Shown here: positions 52,222-64,000 of the stretch, in pieces | Layout of the letters: every line of letters starts with the position of its first letter | Numbering within the stretch: the stretch's first letter is position 1 | NCBI RefSeq assembly: GCF_000818395.1 | Contig: NZ_JWJG01000028.1 | Location: 1,490,222 to 1,554,221, forward strand | DNA length: 64,000 bases | Reading direction: 5' to 3' | From: Noviherbaspirillum autotrophicum | Lineage (GTDB): Bacteria; Pseudomonadota; Gammaproteobacteria; Burkholderiales; Burkholderiaceae_D | Program-made: the position numbers and the translations under genes | The notes under the pieces: model-generated | Databases searched by the model: none | What the model saw: only the letters and a program-made list of their open reading frames with translations | What the model was told of the DNA's origin: nothing

Positions 52222-52240
52222 TGGGGGCTTGCGCCCCCAA
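52221..52240 (-). terminator. GC hairpin between eno and ftsB
   Basis: TTGGGGGC and GCCCCCAA form a perfect 8-bp stem with a 4-base loop 13 bases after the eno stop. On the minus strand it is followed by ATTCTT, a poor T-run, so it may attenuate rather than fully terminate. Confidence 0.6.
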
Positions 52241-52253
52241 TTCTGTTGCGATC

Positions 52254-56185
<3,932 letters not shown>

Positions 56186-56252
56186 TTATACCCTAAACCG
56201 TTTTCCTGCTCTCCGTTTTTGCTTGGGCGGCGTTTTTCCCGGCGAGTCGCAG

Positions 56253-57194
56253 TCAGGGCGTATAAGAAAACTGCAGGCGCAGGAAATTCTGGGCGCCGAT
56301 GGAGTTGGGCAAATCCCGAATTTCGTTGCTGCGCCGCACCAGCCCCAGCCGGGCGCCGAACTGTGCGCTTTGCCAGACGACCCCGGCTTCGGCTTCACCG
56401 ATCCAGCGCTTGGGCGCGACCGTATGCGGATTCTTATCTGAAAAATAGCCGCCCTGCAGCGTCGCGTTGTATCCGACGGCGTGCACGTCGGCCCGGACGA
56501 AACCATGGAAAGTCGGCTGGTTCGGCAGCAGATTGAGTCGTCCGGCCCGCACGGTCAGGCCGGCGCCGGCATCCGTGTAGATATTGCCGAAGCGCGCATT
56601 AAAGCGCGGCGTGACGTCGAGTGACGTGCCTGGCGTCCAGCGCACCGGAGCGACATCAGCGTACAACACCACGCCCACTTCATTTTTCACCTGCTTGCTC
56701 CAGCCGCGCGGCTCCGGCTGATTGATCACACGATGAAAATTCTTTTGCGTCCATTCGCCGGCTGCACAAGGGCCGAGGCAGCCGATATCGACACCGACCG
56801 TCGCACGGCTGCCGTCGGCGCTGCTGACATCCCTGAAAAACCCGCCATACAGCCAGCCCGCATACGGATGGTCCGGTGGCCCGATCAGCTCCGGCGGCAG
56901 CTTGATGTCGGAGGCTGTATACAGTTCCTGGCCAATGCGCCAGCCGAATGTGGTCGCGCGCACGCCGTCGGACAGCGTGTGCGCCTGGGTGTAGCGCATG
57001 CCGCTGGTGTAAAAGCCGTCGTTATCGTTCAACAGCAGCGTGTCGTTGTCGATGTCGACAATGTGTGCGGTCTTGCCTTCGGCGCTGACCTTGCGGTAGT
57101 CGGCCAGCAAGCTGCCGGAACTGTCGGCAAGCGCCGCCGCGCAAACGGCGAATAGCAGGCATGCGGCAATCGGTTTCAGAAATGTATGGCGCAT
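56253..57194 (-). CDS. Lipid A deacylase, LpxR family
   Basis: A 313-residue outer-membrane barrel protein with signal peptide (MRHTFLKPIAACLLFAVCAA, cleavage near ALA-DS). The LpxR pattern is DIDNDTLLLNDNDGFYTSGM near the mature N-terminus, PPDHPYAGWLYGGFF, and TQKNFHRVINQPEPRGWSKQ, ending in an aromatic beta strand (LRLQFSYTP). LpxR removes the 3'-acyloxyacyl group of lipid A in the outer membrane, modifying recognition by hosts. Key residues appear present. Confidence 0.85.
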   Translation of the reverse strand: MRHTFLKPIAACLLFAVCAAALADSSGSLLADYRKVSAEGKTAHIVDIDNDTLLLNDNDGFYTSGMRYTQAHTLSDGVRATTFGWRIGQELYTASDIKLPPELIGPPDHPYAGWLYGGFFRDVSSADGSRATVGVDIGCLGPCAAGEWTQKNFHRVINQPEPRGWSKQVKNEVGVVLYADVAPVRWTPGTSLDVTPRFNARFGNIYTDAGAGLTVRAGRLNLLPNQPTFHGFVRADVHAVGYNATLQGGYFSDKNPHTVAPKRWIGEAEAGVVWQSAQFGARLGLVRRSNEIRDLPNSIGAQNFLRLQFSYTP

Positions 57195-57201
57195 AGTGGA
57201 C

Positions 57202-57999
57202 TCAGGATTGAAGCAGTGACTGGATCATCGCATGAACGGCATGTGCCGCGATGGCCGGCGACTCCATGGGGAACAGGTGGCCGCCGGGCACTTGCGCGAA
57301 ATGCCGTCCAACCAGGCGCCGGGTTGCAGCAAGGCCGGCCTGGCGGCATTCGACCGACTCGGTCCCGCCGACGAACCCGACTGGCACCGGGAATCCACGC
57401 CGCACCTGGGCGCCGACGTGATGCGGCAGGCTGCGGTAGACCGCAGTTTCGGTCTCGCGTGTGAAGCGCAGAGTCACGCCCTGCGGATGCGGCTTGAGGC
57501 CATGCTCGATATAGTCGCGCAAGACCTGCGGCGGCCAGGCGGCGAACATCGCCTTGGATGCGTAATGCCGGTACGCCGCATCGGCGTCAGGCCAGAGGTG
57601 GCGCCGGTTTTCCGAGAATTGCGCGGGCGAGAATTTCTTGTCGACGCCGATCCTCTTTGCAACGCCCAGCAGCAGCGCGCGCCAGCCGGCGACCACCGGT
57701 GAATCGAGCATCACGACACAACGCACCAGCTCCGGTCGCGCCTTGGCTGCCATCAGGCTCAACATGCCGCCCATCGAGTGTCCAGCCAGGATCACCGGTT
57801 GCGTATAGCGCGCCGCCAGTTCGTCGGTCAGCTCGCGCGCCAGTGCAGTCCAGCCGTCGCGCACCGGATAGGCTGGATTGTGCGCGTGCATGTCCAGCGC
57901 CTGCACGTCGTAGTTCTTTGCCAGGTGCTTGAAAAACACGCGATACGTCCCGGCGGGATAACTGTTCGCATGTGCGAAATGAAGGATCGGTTTGGTCAT
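57202..57999 (-). CDS. Alpha/beta hydrolase
   Basis: A 265-residue protein. LHFAHANSYPAGTYRVFFKH at the N-terminus, the nucleophile Ser in LAGHSMGGML (about residue 95) and His in VPGGHLFPMESP near the C-terminus mark an alpha/beta hydrolase. The substrate is unknown. It is followed after 7 bases by the lpxR-like gene, so the pair may be one operon. Confidence 0.88.
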   Translation of the reverse strand: MTKPILHFAHANSYPAGTYRVFFKHLAKNYDVQALDMHAHNPAYPVRDGWTALARELTDELAARYTQPVILAGHSMGGMLSLMAAKARPELVRCVVMLDSPVVAGWRALLLGVAKRIGVDKKFSPAQFSENRRHLWPDADAAYRHYASKAMFAAWPPQVLRDYIEHGLKPHPQGVTLRFTRETETAVYRSLPHHVGAQVRRGFPVPVGFVGGTESVECRQAGLAATRRLVGRHFAQVPGGHLFPMESPAIAAHAVHAMIQSLLQS

Positions 58000-58406
58000 T
58001 ATTTGTTGTTGGACGGCGAACGAGAATCGCCGCGATGCAAAGCTTGGCCGAGATTGTAATGGGATTGAAAGGTGGCGACATCGCAGTCGCGTCTAGCCGA
58101 ACACCAGCGAAGACAAACTGCACGCTGCGGTTACTGCAGCGCGGCGATCTACATTGCGGCTTTCGTCTGACACACGCAACTGCCACAACTGCCATTCTGA
58201 CAAAACAGGCAGTTCAGCACGCACTCTGCCGATTTTCCAGGGCTGGCAAAAAAGTTAATAAAATTAACGCCTTACCAGCCTTTGGTCGGCCATCGTCGAC
58301 TGGCATGCATGTTGCCTGATAGAAGCCAAAGAGGATCGCAAGGCGAGCCGGGCGCAGTTTCCGGCTTCCTGTGCAGCAGATTTTCCCACTCATTCAGGAG
58401 TCAATC
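58000..58406. other. Intergenic gap of 407 bases with nested dyads
   Basis: No convincing gene. Between 58241 and 58280 GGCTGG and CCAGCC flank an AT-rich inner dyad GTTAA-TAAAA-TTAAC (58254-58268). Read on the minus strand the inner dyad is followed by TTTTTT, like an AT-rich terminator. The rest shows nothing recognisable beyond an AGGAG ribosome binding site at 58396-58400 for the next gene. Confidence 0.4.
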
Positions 58407-58544
58407 ATGCAAGCATGGAAGTTGTTGTTTACCTCCGATGTCGGCCTGTTTTCGGTCGCGGTCTTCATTGTCCTGTTCGCGATGATCGGCTACTTCCTCT
58501 GGCTGTTCAGTTTCAAGAAGGACGCAACCGAAGCACCGAAATAG
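58407..58544 (+). CDS. DUF3149-like small membrane protein
   Basis: A 45-residue protein (MQAWKLLFTSDVGLFSVAVF, then a single hydrophobic helix and a KK-DATEAPK tail). The WKLLF-SDVGL start and one membrane helix are typical of DUF3149 small proteins of betaproteobacteria. AGGAG lies seven bases before the ATG. Its function is unknown. It is convergent with comEC. Confidence 0.8.
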   Translation: MQAWKLLFTSDVGLFSVAVFIVLFAMIGYFLWLFSFKKDATEAPK

Positions 58545-58554
58545 ACGACGTGCG

Positions 58555-60975
58555 CTAACGGCCATACCAGTAGCGTGCATGCTCGCACCGGTATTCGGTC
58601 ACCTCAAGACCGCCGGCAAAATGCAGGGCGACGGCTCCCGAGTCGTCGCTGCGCAAGCGCCTGATTCCCATCTCGCCGTAGCGCTCATAGATCTCCGGCT
58701 TCGGATGCCGGTAGCGGTTGCGGTAGCCGACCTGGAACAGCGCGATCTGCGGCTGGACCGCTTGCAGGAAGGCCGGCGTCGACGAGGTGCCGCTGCCGTG
58801 ATGCGGCGCAACCAGCACCGTTGCGCGCAGCTGCTGCGCGCCGCCCTCGACCAGCTCCGTTTCCTGCACTGCCTCGATATCTCCCGGCAGCAGCACCGAC
58901 TTGCCGCCCAGCGTGACCTTGAGAGTGCAGCTGCGCGCGTTCGGCTTCCACTTCGTGCTGTCGTAGCTGGCGGCGGACGGATGCAGCATCTCGAATGCCG
59001 TGCCGTCCCAGGACCAGGATTGGCCCGCTTCGCAGCGCCTGTGGTTTGCCGCCTTCCGCCGGACCGGATGATCCGACGGAAGCGACGAGGATACCCAGCC
59101 GATCTGGATTTCCTCGAACAGCGACAGCGCGCCGCCGGCATGATCGGCATCGCTGTGCGACACGATCACGCCGTCGAGAGACGTAATGCCGCGCGCCTTC
59201 AGGTAAGGCAGGATCACGCGGCTGGCCCCGTCGGAATCCGGTGCATAGGCGGGTCCGGTGTCATATAACAGGCGATGGTGTGCGGTTTCGACCAGCAAGG
59301 CCGTTCCCTGGCCGATGTCGAAGGCGGTTACCCACATTTCGCCTTCGCGCGGCTGGACAGGACCACTCAGTACAACCGGCAGCAGGCCGACCGCCCCGAG
59401 CCAGCGCACCGGCCAGCCAGCGGGCGCCAGCAGCCACAGCAGCCCGACCAGTGCTGCCGCAAATGCCCACCATGACGGAATCGGGGCAGTCCAGACCGCC
59501 GCAGGAAATGCTCCGAGCCAACCAAGCAAGTGCGCAAGCTGTTCGATCAGCAGGTGCGCGAAGCCGAGTATCCAGCCGCCCAACGGCGCCGGCAGCACGC
59601 TTCCCGCAAGCGCAGCCGGCGTCACGAGAAAACTGACGATCGGGATCGCCACCGCGTTGGCAATCGGGCTGACAAGGGAAATCTGGCCGAACAACAGCAG
59701 CGTCAGCGGCACCAGGCCGATCGTCACCGCATACTGGGTGCGGATGGCGGACCGCGCCGATGCGCGCCATTGGCCCGGGCCGGCCGACTTTTCGGCATGC
59801 GACCGTACGCGGCCGACCGATGCGAACAGGATCACCGCCACTGCGCCGAACGACAGCCAGAAGCCGGGCCACAGCACTGCCCACGGATCGAGCAAGGCCA
59901 CGACGCCCAGCGCCGCGCACAGCACATGCGACACGCTGGTGAGGCGGCCAAACCAGAGCGCGGCAGCCACCACCGACAACATGTACAGTGTGCGCTGCGC
60001 GGGCACGCCGAAACCTGCCAGCAGCACATACAGCAGGGCAACCAGCGCGCCCGCCAGCGCCGCCGCCTTTTGTGCCGGCAGCAACAACGGCAGGTCAGCG
60101 AGGGTGAAGAAAGAACGCCGCCACAACGCAAATACCAGGCCGGCAAACATCGCAGCGATCATCGTGACATGCAGGCCGGAGATCGAGATCAGATGCGACA
60201 CGCCGGTCCGGTTGAAAACTGTCCAGTCGGACTGGCTGACGGCGCGCTGGTCGCCGATCACGAGCGCGACGATCACGCCGGCATAGGGCTCGTCCGGCAG
60301 CGCCGCGACGATCCGGTCGCGCAGCCAGCTCCGACCGCGCTGCACGACATTGCCGAACGAAGTGGCGAATTCATCCAGCCGCCGGTTTTTCAAGGCCAGG
60401 TCCTGGTCCGGCCGCACGGCGCCTGTGGCGCGCAGGTTTTGCTCCAGCAGCCACACCTCGTAATCGAAACCGTAGGGATTGGCATTGCCATGCGGACGGC
60501 GCAGACGCACCGTCAATTGCCAGCGTTCGCCCGGCTGCAGCGTTATCGCCGCCGGCCGGCCGTCGGTGCCCGCTGCCGCGTACCATGACAATGCCAGCCG
60601 GGGCGGCAGTGACGGCGCGGCCTCGGCCGGCGCGATGATACGCTCGACTGCAAAATTGAACCGTACGCCCTGCTCTGCGTAATACGGCAGGCTGTCGACG
60701 GTGCCGACGACGGTGAGGTCGCGCCCTTCCCACTCCTTCGGCAGCTCCTGCGCCAGATAATGCGATGCAAACAGCGCAGCCCAGGCAAAGCCGATCAGCA
60801 CTCCGCCGGCGCCCAGCATGACCACCTTGAGCGCAGGACGCGCAATGCGGCGAGAAAAAACAAGGAATGCCAGTGCGGTGGCAACCTGCAGCGCCAGCAC
60901 GTACTGCTGCGGCAGCGCCGCCTGATTCTGCAGCCAGGCGACACCCAGCGCGAAACCGAGGATGGCGCTGCGCAT
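58555..60975 (-). CDS. comEC: ComEC/Rec2 DNA uptake channel
   Basis: An 806-residue protein with three parts: an N-terminal DUF4131-like segment with two or three membrane helices (about 1-200); the Competence domain with many helices and GVSHLISISGLHVTMIAAMF near residue 265; and a C-terminal MBL-type domain with SDADHAGG (near residue 605) and APHHGSGTS. It transports single-stranded DNA into the cytoplasm during transformation. No frameshift is seen, so it may be functional. Confidence 0.95.
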   Translation of the reverse strand: MRSAILGFALGVAWLQNQAALPQQYVLALQVATALAFLVFSRRIARPALKVVMLGAGGVLIGFAWAALFASHYLAQELPKEWEGRDLTVVGTVDSLPYYAEQGVRFNFAVERIIAPAEAAPSLPPRLALSWYAAAGTDGRPAAITLQPGERWQLTVRLRRPHGNANPYGFDYEVWLLEQNLRATGAVRPDQDLALKNRRLDEFATSFGNVVQRGRSWLRDRIVAALPDEPYAGVIVALVIGDQRAVSQSDWTVFNRTGVSHLISISGLHVTMIAAMFAGLVFALWRRSFFTLADLPLLLPAQKAAALAGALVALLYVLLAGFGVPAQRTLYMLSVVAAALWFGRLTSVSHVLCAALGVVALLDPWAVLWPGFWLSFGAVAVILFASVGRVRSHAEKSAGPGQWRASARSAIRTQYAVTIGLVPLTLLLFGQISLVSPIANAVAIPIVSFLVTPAALAGSVLPAPLGGWILGFAHLLIEQLAHLLGWLGAFPAAVWTAPIPSWWAFAAALVGLLWLLAPAGWPVRWLGAVGLLPVVLSGPVQPREGEMWVTAFDIGQGTALLVETAHHRLLYDTGPAYAPDSDGASRVILPYLKARGITSLDGVIVSHSDADHAGGALSLFEEIQIGWVSSSLPSDHPVRRKAANHRRCEAGQSWSWDGTAFEMLHPSAASYDSTKWKPNARSCTLKVTLGGKSVLLPGDIEAVQETELVEGGAQQLRATVLVAPHHGSGTSSTPAFLQAVQPQIALFQVGYRNRYRHPKPEIYERYGEMGIRRLRSDDSGAVALHFAGGLEVTEYRCEHARYWYGR

Positions 60976-60979
60976 GGCC

Positions 60980-61777
60980 TCAGTTCAGCTGCGCCAGGCG
61001 CGGCAGTACGGCATGCGCGTTGTCGGAAGTAATGCGGGCCGCCTGCGCAGGCGGAATGCCGCGCAGCGCGGCAAGCTCCTGGCCGATGCGCGGCAGCTGC
61101 TCGGGGCTGTTGCGGCCGCGATGGATCCATGCCGGTGGGATGTCGGGCGCGTCGGTTTCCAGCACCAGCGACTGTTCCGGCAGTTCGGCGGCCAGGCGCC
61201 TGATCTGCTGTGCACGGGTGAAAGTCATCGCGCCGCCGAATCCAAGCTTGAAGCCGAGCCGGATGAATTCCTGCGCCTGCTGGAAGCTGCCATTGAAGGC
61301 ATGCACAATCCCTCCCGGGACCGCGATGCGGCGCAGGTACTTCAGGATGATGTCCTGCGAACGGCGCACGTGCAGCAGCACCGGCAAGCCGAAGTCGCGC
61401 GCGATCCTGAGCTGCTCGCTGTAGAAGAACTCCTGCTTTTCGCGCAACGGCTCGTCGCGCAGGCCGGGGACGAAGAAATCGAGGCCGATTTCGCCGACAG
61501 CGACTAAGCGCGGGTCGTGCAGCGCCGCTTCGACAGCGACGCGCAAGGCCGCTAGGTCATCCTGTGCCGCCTGCGGCACGAAGATCGGGTGGATACCCAG
61601 CGCATAAGTACAGTTCGGGTGCTGCCGGGCCAAGGCGCGGACGGTGTCGAAATTGCCGCGCTCGACGGCGGGGATCACGATGCGGGAGACGCCCTGCTGC
61701 GCCGCCCTGGCGGCAACCTCGCCAGCCTCGCCGCCGAATTCACTGGCATCGAGATGGCAATGGGTGTCAATCCACAT
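60980..61777 (-). CDS. tatD: TatD family metal-dependent hydrolase
   Basis: The start is ATG at 61777 ([16 protein letters not shown]), giving 265 residues; an upstream ATG would overlap lolD further. Metal ligands are in [34 protein letters not shown] and ETDAPDIPP. It is a 3'-5' DNase/deacylase-type amidohydrolase. It lies between comEC and lolD and overlaps lolD by 11 bases. Confidence 0.93.
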   Translation of the reverse strand: MWIDTHCHLDASEFGGEAGEVAARAAQQGVSRIVIPAVERGNFDTVRALARQHPNCTYALGIHPIFVPQAAQDDLAALRVAVEAALHDPRLVAVGEIGLDFFVPGLRDEPLREKQEFFYSEQLRIARDFGLPVLLHVRRSQDIILKYLRRIAVPGGIVHAFNGSFQQAQEFIRLGFKLGFGGAMTFTRAQQIRRLAAELPEQSLVLETDAPDIPPAWIHRGRNSPEQLPRIGQELAALRGIPPAQAARITSDNAHAVLPRLAQLN

Positions 61778-62453
61778 AGGGATGCAACCCATCCTCCGAC
61801 AGCCGCAGCACGCGGTCGCAATGCCGCGCCAGTTCGATGTCGTGGGTGACGATCACGAAGGCGGTGCCCAGCGTGCGCGACAATTCCAGCATCAGGTCGA
61901 AGGTCTTGTGCGCTGTGACCCGGTCGAGGTTGCCTGTCGGCTCGTCGGCCAGCACGCAGGCCGGCTGGGTCACCAGCGCGCGCGCCAGTGCCACGCGCTG
62001 GCGCTCGCCGCCGGACAACTCGCCCGGCACATGCGTCACACGCTTGGACAAGCCAACGCGCGCGAGGACCGCCTGCGCCGCCTCGTGCGCCTGCTGGCGG
62101 CCGACACGCCGAATCATGAGCGGCATGGCCACGTTGTCAAGTGCTGAAAATTCCGGCAGCAGGTGATGGAACTGGTACACGAAGCCGAGCGACTTGTTGC
62201 GCAGCTCGCCGCGCGCCTTTTCACTGAGGCCCGCGACGTCCTGGCCGAGCAGCGTGACGCTGCCTGCGCTCGGCGTATCGAGTCCGCCCAGCAGGTGCAA
62301 CAGCGTCGACTTGCCCGAACCGGATGCGCCGACAATGGCAACACGCTCTCCCCTGTCCACGGAAAAGTCGATGCCTTTCAACACGTCGACCGAGTACTTC
62401 CCCTGCGTGAAGGTCTTGGCAAGGCCGCGGCATGACAATACGGTTTGATTCAT
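61767..62453 (-). CDS. lolD: Lipoprotein-releasing ABC transporter ATPase LolD
   Basis: A 228-residue ATPase. Walker A is [19 protein letters not shown], the signature [15 protein letters not shown], Walker [12 protein letters not shown] and the switch His in VTHDIEL. LolD drives release of lipoproteins from the inner membrane to LolA. It is 25 bases downstream of lolC. Confidence 0.97.
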   Translation of the reverse strand: MNQTVLSCRGLAKTFTQGKYSVDVLKGIDFSVDRGERVAIVGASGSGKSTLLHLLGGLDTPSAGSVTLLGQDVAGLSEKARGELRNKSLGFVYQFHHLLPEFSALDNVAMPLMIRRVGRQQAHEAAQAVLARVGLSKRVTHVPGELSGGERQRVALARALVTQPACVLADEPTGNLDRVTAHKTFDLMLELSRTLGTAFVIVTHDIELARHCDRVLRLSEDGLHPYVD

Positions 62454-62478
62454 CTCAAGTATTCCGGTCTGTTCGTCG

Positions 62479-63744
62479 TCATTCGTAGCGCAGCGCCTCG
62501 GCCGGCCGCACGCCGGCGGCGCGCCAGCTCGGGTACAGCGTGGCGAGGAAGGCCAGGATCACGGATACGGAGCCGATCGTCCATACATCGGGCCAGCGCA
62601 GGTCGGACGGCAAGGCGGTGATCAGGTAGATATCCTTGGACAGGAACTGCACGCCCAGCAGGTGCTCGATGAAGGGCACGATGACGTCGACGTTGAGCGC
62701 CACGATCACGCCCAGGCCGACCCCGATGGCTGTGCCGAGCAGGCCGACCAGCGCGCCCTGGATCATGAAGATTTTCATGATGGAGCCGGGCGACGCGCCC
62801 AGCGTGCGCAGGATCGCGATATCCGACTGCTTGTCGGTGACGGTCATCACCAGCGTCGACACCAGGTTGAAGGCGGCGACCGCCACGATCAGCGTAAGGA
62901 TGATGAACATCATGCGCTTCTCGGTCTGCACGGCGGCAAACCAGGTGCGGTTCTGCTTGGACCAGTCGAGGATGTACAGGTTGCCGGACAGGATGCGGGA
63001 CAAGGCCGTCGCCACCTGCGGCGCGCGTTGCATGTCTTGCACCCGCAGGCGCAGGCCGGACGGGCCGTCGAGCCGGAACATACGCATCGCGTCGTCGATC
63101 TGGATGAAGGCCAGGCTGGAGTCGTATTCGTTGTGTCCCGCCTCGAAGATGGCGCCAACCGTGAACTGCTTCAGGCGCGGCAGCACGCCGGCGGGCGTAA
63201 CCTGCCCTTGCGGCGCGATCATCGTGACCTTGTCGCCGACCTCCACATGCAGTCCGCGCGCCAGTTCCTTGCCGAGGATGATGTTGAATTCGCCCGGTTG
63301 CAGGCTGCCGAAGCTACCGGCCTTGATCTGCTGCGCCACGTCCGACACCTTCGGCTCTTCCTGCGTGAGGATGCCGCGCACCATCACTCCGCGCACCGTG
63401 TCGTCATGCGTGAGCATGGCCTGCGCCGCCACGTACGGCGCTGCGCCGATGACTTCCTTGTCCTGGAAGGCTTCGCGCGCGGTGGCGCGCCAGTCCGGCA
63501 TGCTGCCGCTGGCGTCGTACACCTCGATGTGCGACAGCACCGACAGCATGCGGTCGCGCACCTCCTTCTGGAAACCGTTCATCACTGACAGCACCACGAT
63601 CAGCGCGGCCACGCCGAGCGCTATGCCGGCCATCGAAATGAGGGAAATGAAGGAAATGAAACTGTTGCGACCGCTGCGCCGTCCGGCGCGCGTATAGCGG
63701 ATACCGACCAGCCATTCGAATGGTAGATTTTTGATGATGCTCAA
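62479..63744 (-). CDS. lolC: Lipoprotein-releasing permease LolC/LolE
   Basis: The start is chosen at TTG 63744 ([21 protein letters not shown]) because AGGAG lies seven bases before it and the family normally begins here, giving 421 residues; the ATG at 63798 would add residues not seen in the family. There are four membrane helices (near residues 25-48, then three in the last 150 residues) around a large periplasmic domain. A single LolC/E-type gene with lolD is usual in betaproteobacteria. Confidence 0.93.
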   Translation of the reverse strand: MSIIKNLPFEWLVGIRYTRAGRRSGRNSFISFISLISMAGIALGVAALIVVLSVMNGFQKEVRDRMLSVLSHIEVYDASGSMPDWRATAREAFQDKEVIGAAPYVAAQAMLTHDDTVRGVMVRGILTQEEPKVSDVAQQIKAGSFGSLQPGEFNIILGKELARGLHVEVGDKVTMIAPQGQVTPAGVLPRLKQFTVGAIFEAGHNEYDSSLAFIQIDDAMRMFRLDGPSGLRLRVQDMQRAPQVATALSRILSGNLYILDWSKQNRTWFAAVQTEKRMMFIILTLIVAVAAFNLVSTLVMTVTDKQSDIAILRTLGASPGSIMKIFMIQGALVGLLGTAIGVGLGVIVALNVDVIVPFIEHLLGVQFLSKDIYLITALPSDLRWPDVWTIGSVSVILAFLATLYPSWRAAGVRPAEALRYE

Positions 63745-63798
63745 AAGATGACTCCTGGAAGAGGTTGCGCATAAGCGGGCGTTTTCACGGACAGGCAA

Positions 63799-63888
63799 AT
63801 CGCCCTAGACTTAATTGCAACTCCTTGATGCAGCCCGCAGTTTGCCACATAACGAGTTGGAGGAACAGGACAGGTACGCGGGCGGCTC
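63799..63888. other. Gap between treY-like end and lolC
   Basis: Only 90 bases without a gene; no clear terminator or promoter is recognised. A stretch CAAATCGCCCTAGACTTAATTG could contain a minus-strand promoter for lolC (TTAAGT/TAGGGC-like), but it is weak. Confidence 0.3.
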
Positions 63889-64000
63889 CTACGCCTCGAC
63901 CAGCAACGCCACCGGCAGCAGCGCCAAGGCATCGCGCATGAGCAGCTTTCCCGATGCCGTGCGCACAGTACGCCCCGTATACATGTCCATCCAGGTCGAG
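63889..64000 (-). CDS. C-terminal end of probable malto-oligosyltrehalose synthase (partial)
   Basis: The last 37 residues of a minus-strand gene whose start lies outside the window (STWMDMYTGRTVRTASGKLL to the end ALALLPVALLVEA). The pattern WxDxxTGRxV...LPVALL at the C-terminus is that of TreY, which rearranges the reducing end of maltodextrins in trehalose synthesis. The fragment is short, so this is a tentative reading. The stop is TAG at 63891-63889. Confidence 0.45.
   Translation of the reverse strand, partial: STWMDMYTGRTVRTASGKLLMRDALALLPVALLVEA

Noticed and set aside
63741-63932. 63-codon minus-strand frame between lolC and the treY-like end
   Set aside because: Overlaps both flanking genes; no ribosome binding site or family.

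Overview
The window is from a GC-rich betaproteobacterium. The order of the housekeeping genes (mutS; then rnm, yciO, site-2 protease, trpS, dapA, bamC, MBL hydrolase; pyrG-kdsA-eno-ftsB; comEC-tatD-lolD-lolC) and the protein sequences suggest Oxalobacteraceae (Herbaspirillum/Noviherbaspirillum/Herminiimonas relatives). This assignment comes from reading, not from a search.

Region 1 to about 30.7 kb is one end of a siphovirus-like (HK97/lambda-type) prophage whose left end lies outside the window. Read right to left on the minus strand, the late module runs: HNH nuclease, terminase small and large subunits, portal, ClpP-like protease, HK97-fold capsid, connector and tail-completion genes, tail tube, G/GT-type tail chaperone with a -1 slippery site, tape measure, minor tail genes and a truncated J-like tip protein. 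To their right are a Q-like regulator, a repeat-rich presumed origin, a primase/VapE helicase, CII, Cro and a divergent CI repressor. An early rightward operon (22.9-29.2 kb) carries many small genes, a DUF2303 protein, a DUF3310 protein, a cytosine-5 DNA methyltransferase with internal repeats and an AlpA-like regulator. It converges on a minus-strand tyrosine integrase. CI/Cro-type operators (ACTAG-N5-CTAGT) lie in both early promoters. No lysis genes are inside the window.

The prophage abuts mutS. The first 24 or so residues of MutS do not look like family sequence and are encoded in AT-richer DNA next to the integrase. The att junction therefore probably lies inside the 5' end of mutS, with the phage supplying its promoter, ribosome binding site and N-terminus. 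This is the most interesting observation in the window.

Region 30.7-64 kb is ordinary chromosome: DNA repair (mutS), proline isomerase (slyD), a ribosomal oxygenase (roxA-like), outer-membrane assembly (bamC), lysine synthesis (dapA), tRNA charging (trpS), membrane proteases (site-2, htpX plus a truncated htpX copy), an RNase AM-like PHP phosphatase, an acyl-CoA synthetase, a patatin, a ferritin-like DUF455 protein, a gamma carbonic anhydrase, the Hsp33 chaperone, cell division (ftsB), glycolysis (eno), KDO synthesis (kdsA), CTP synthesis (pyrG), lipid A deacylase, competence (comEC), TatD, the Lol lipoprotein exporter (lolCD), and the very end of a probable treY gene.
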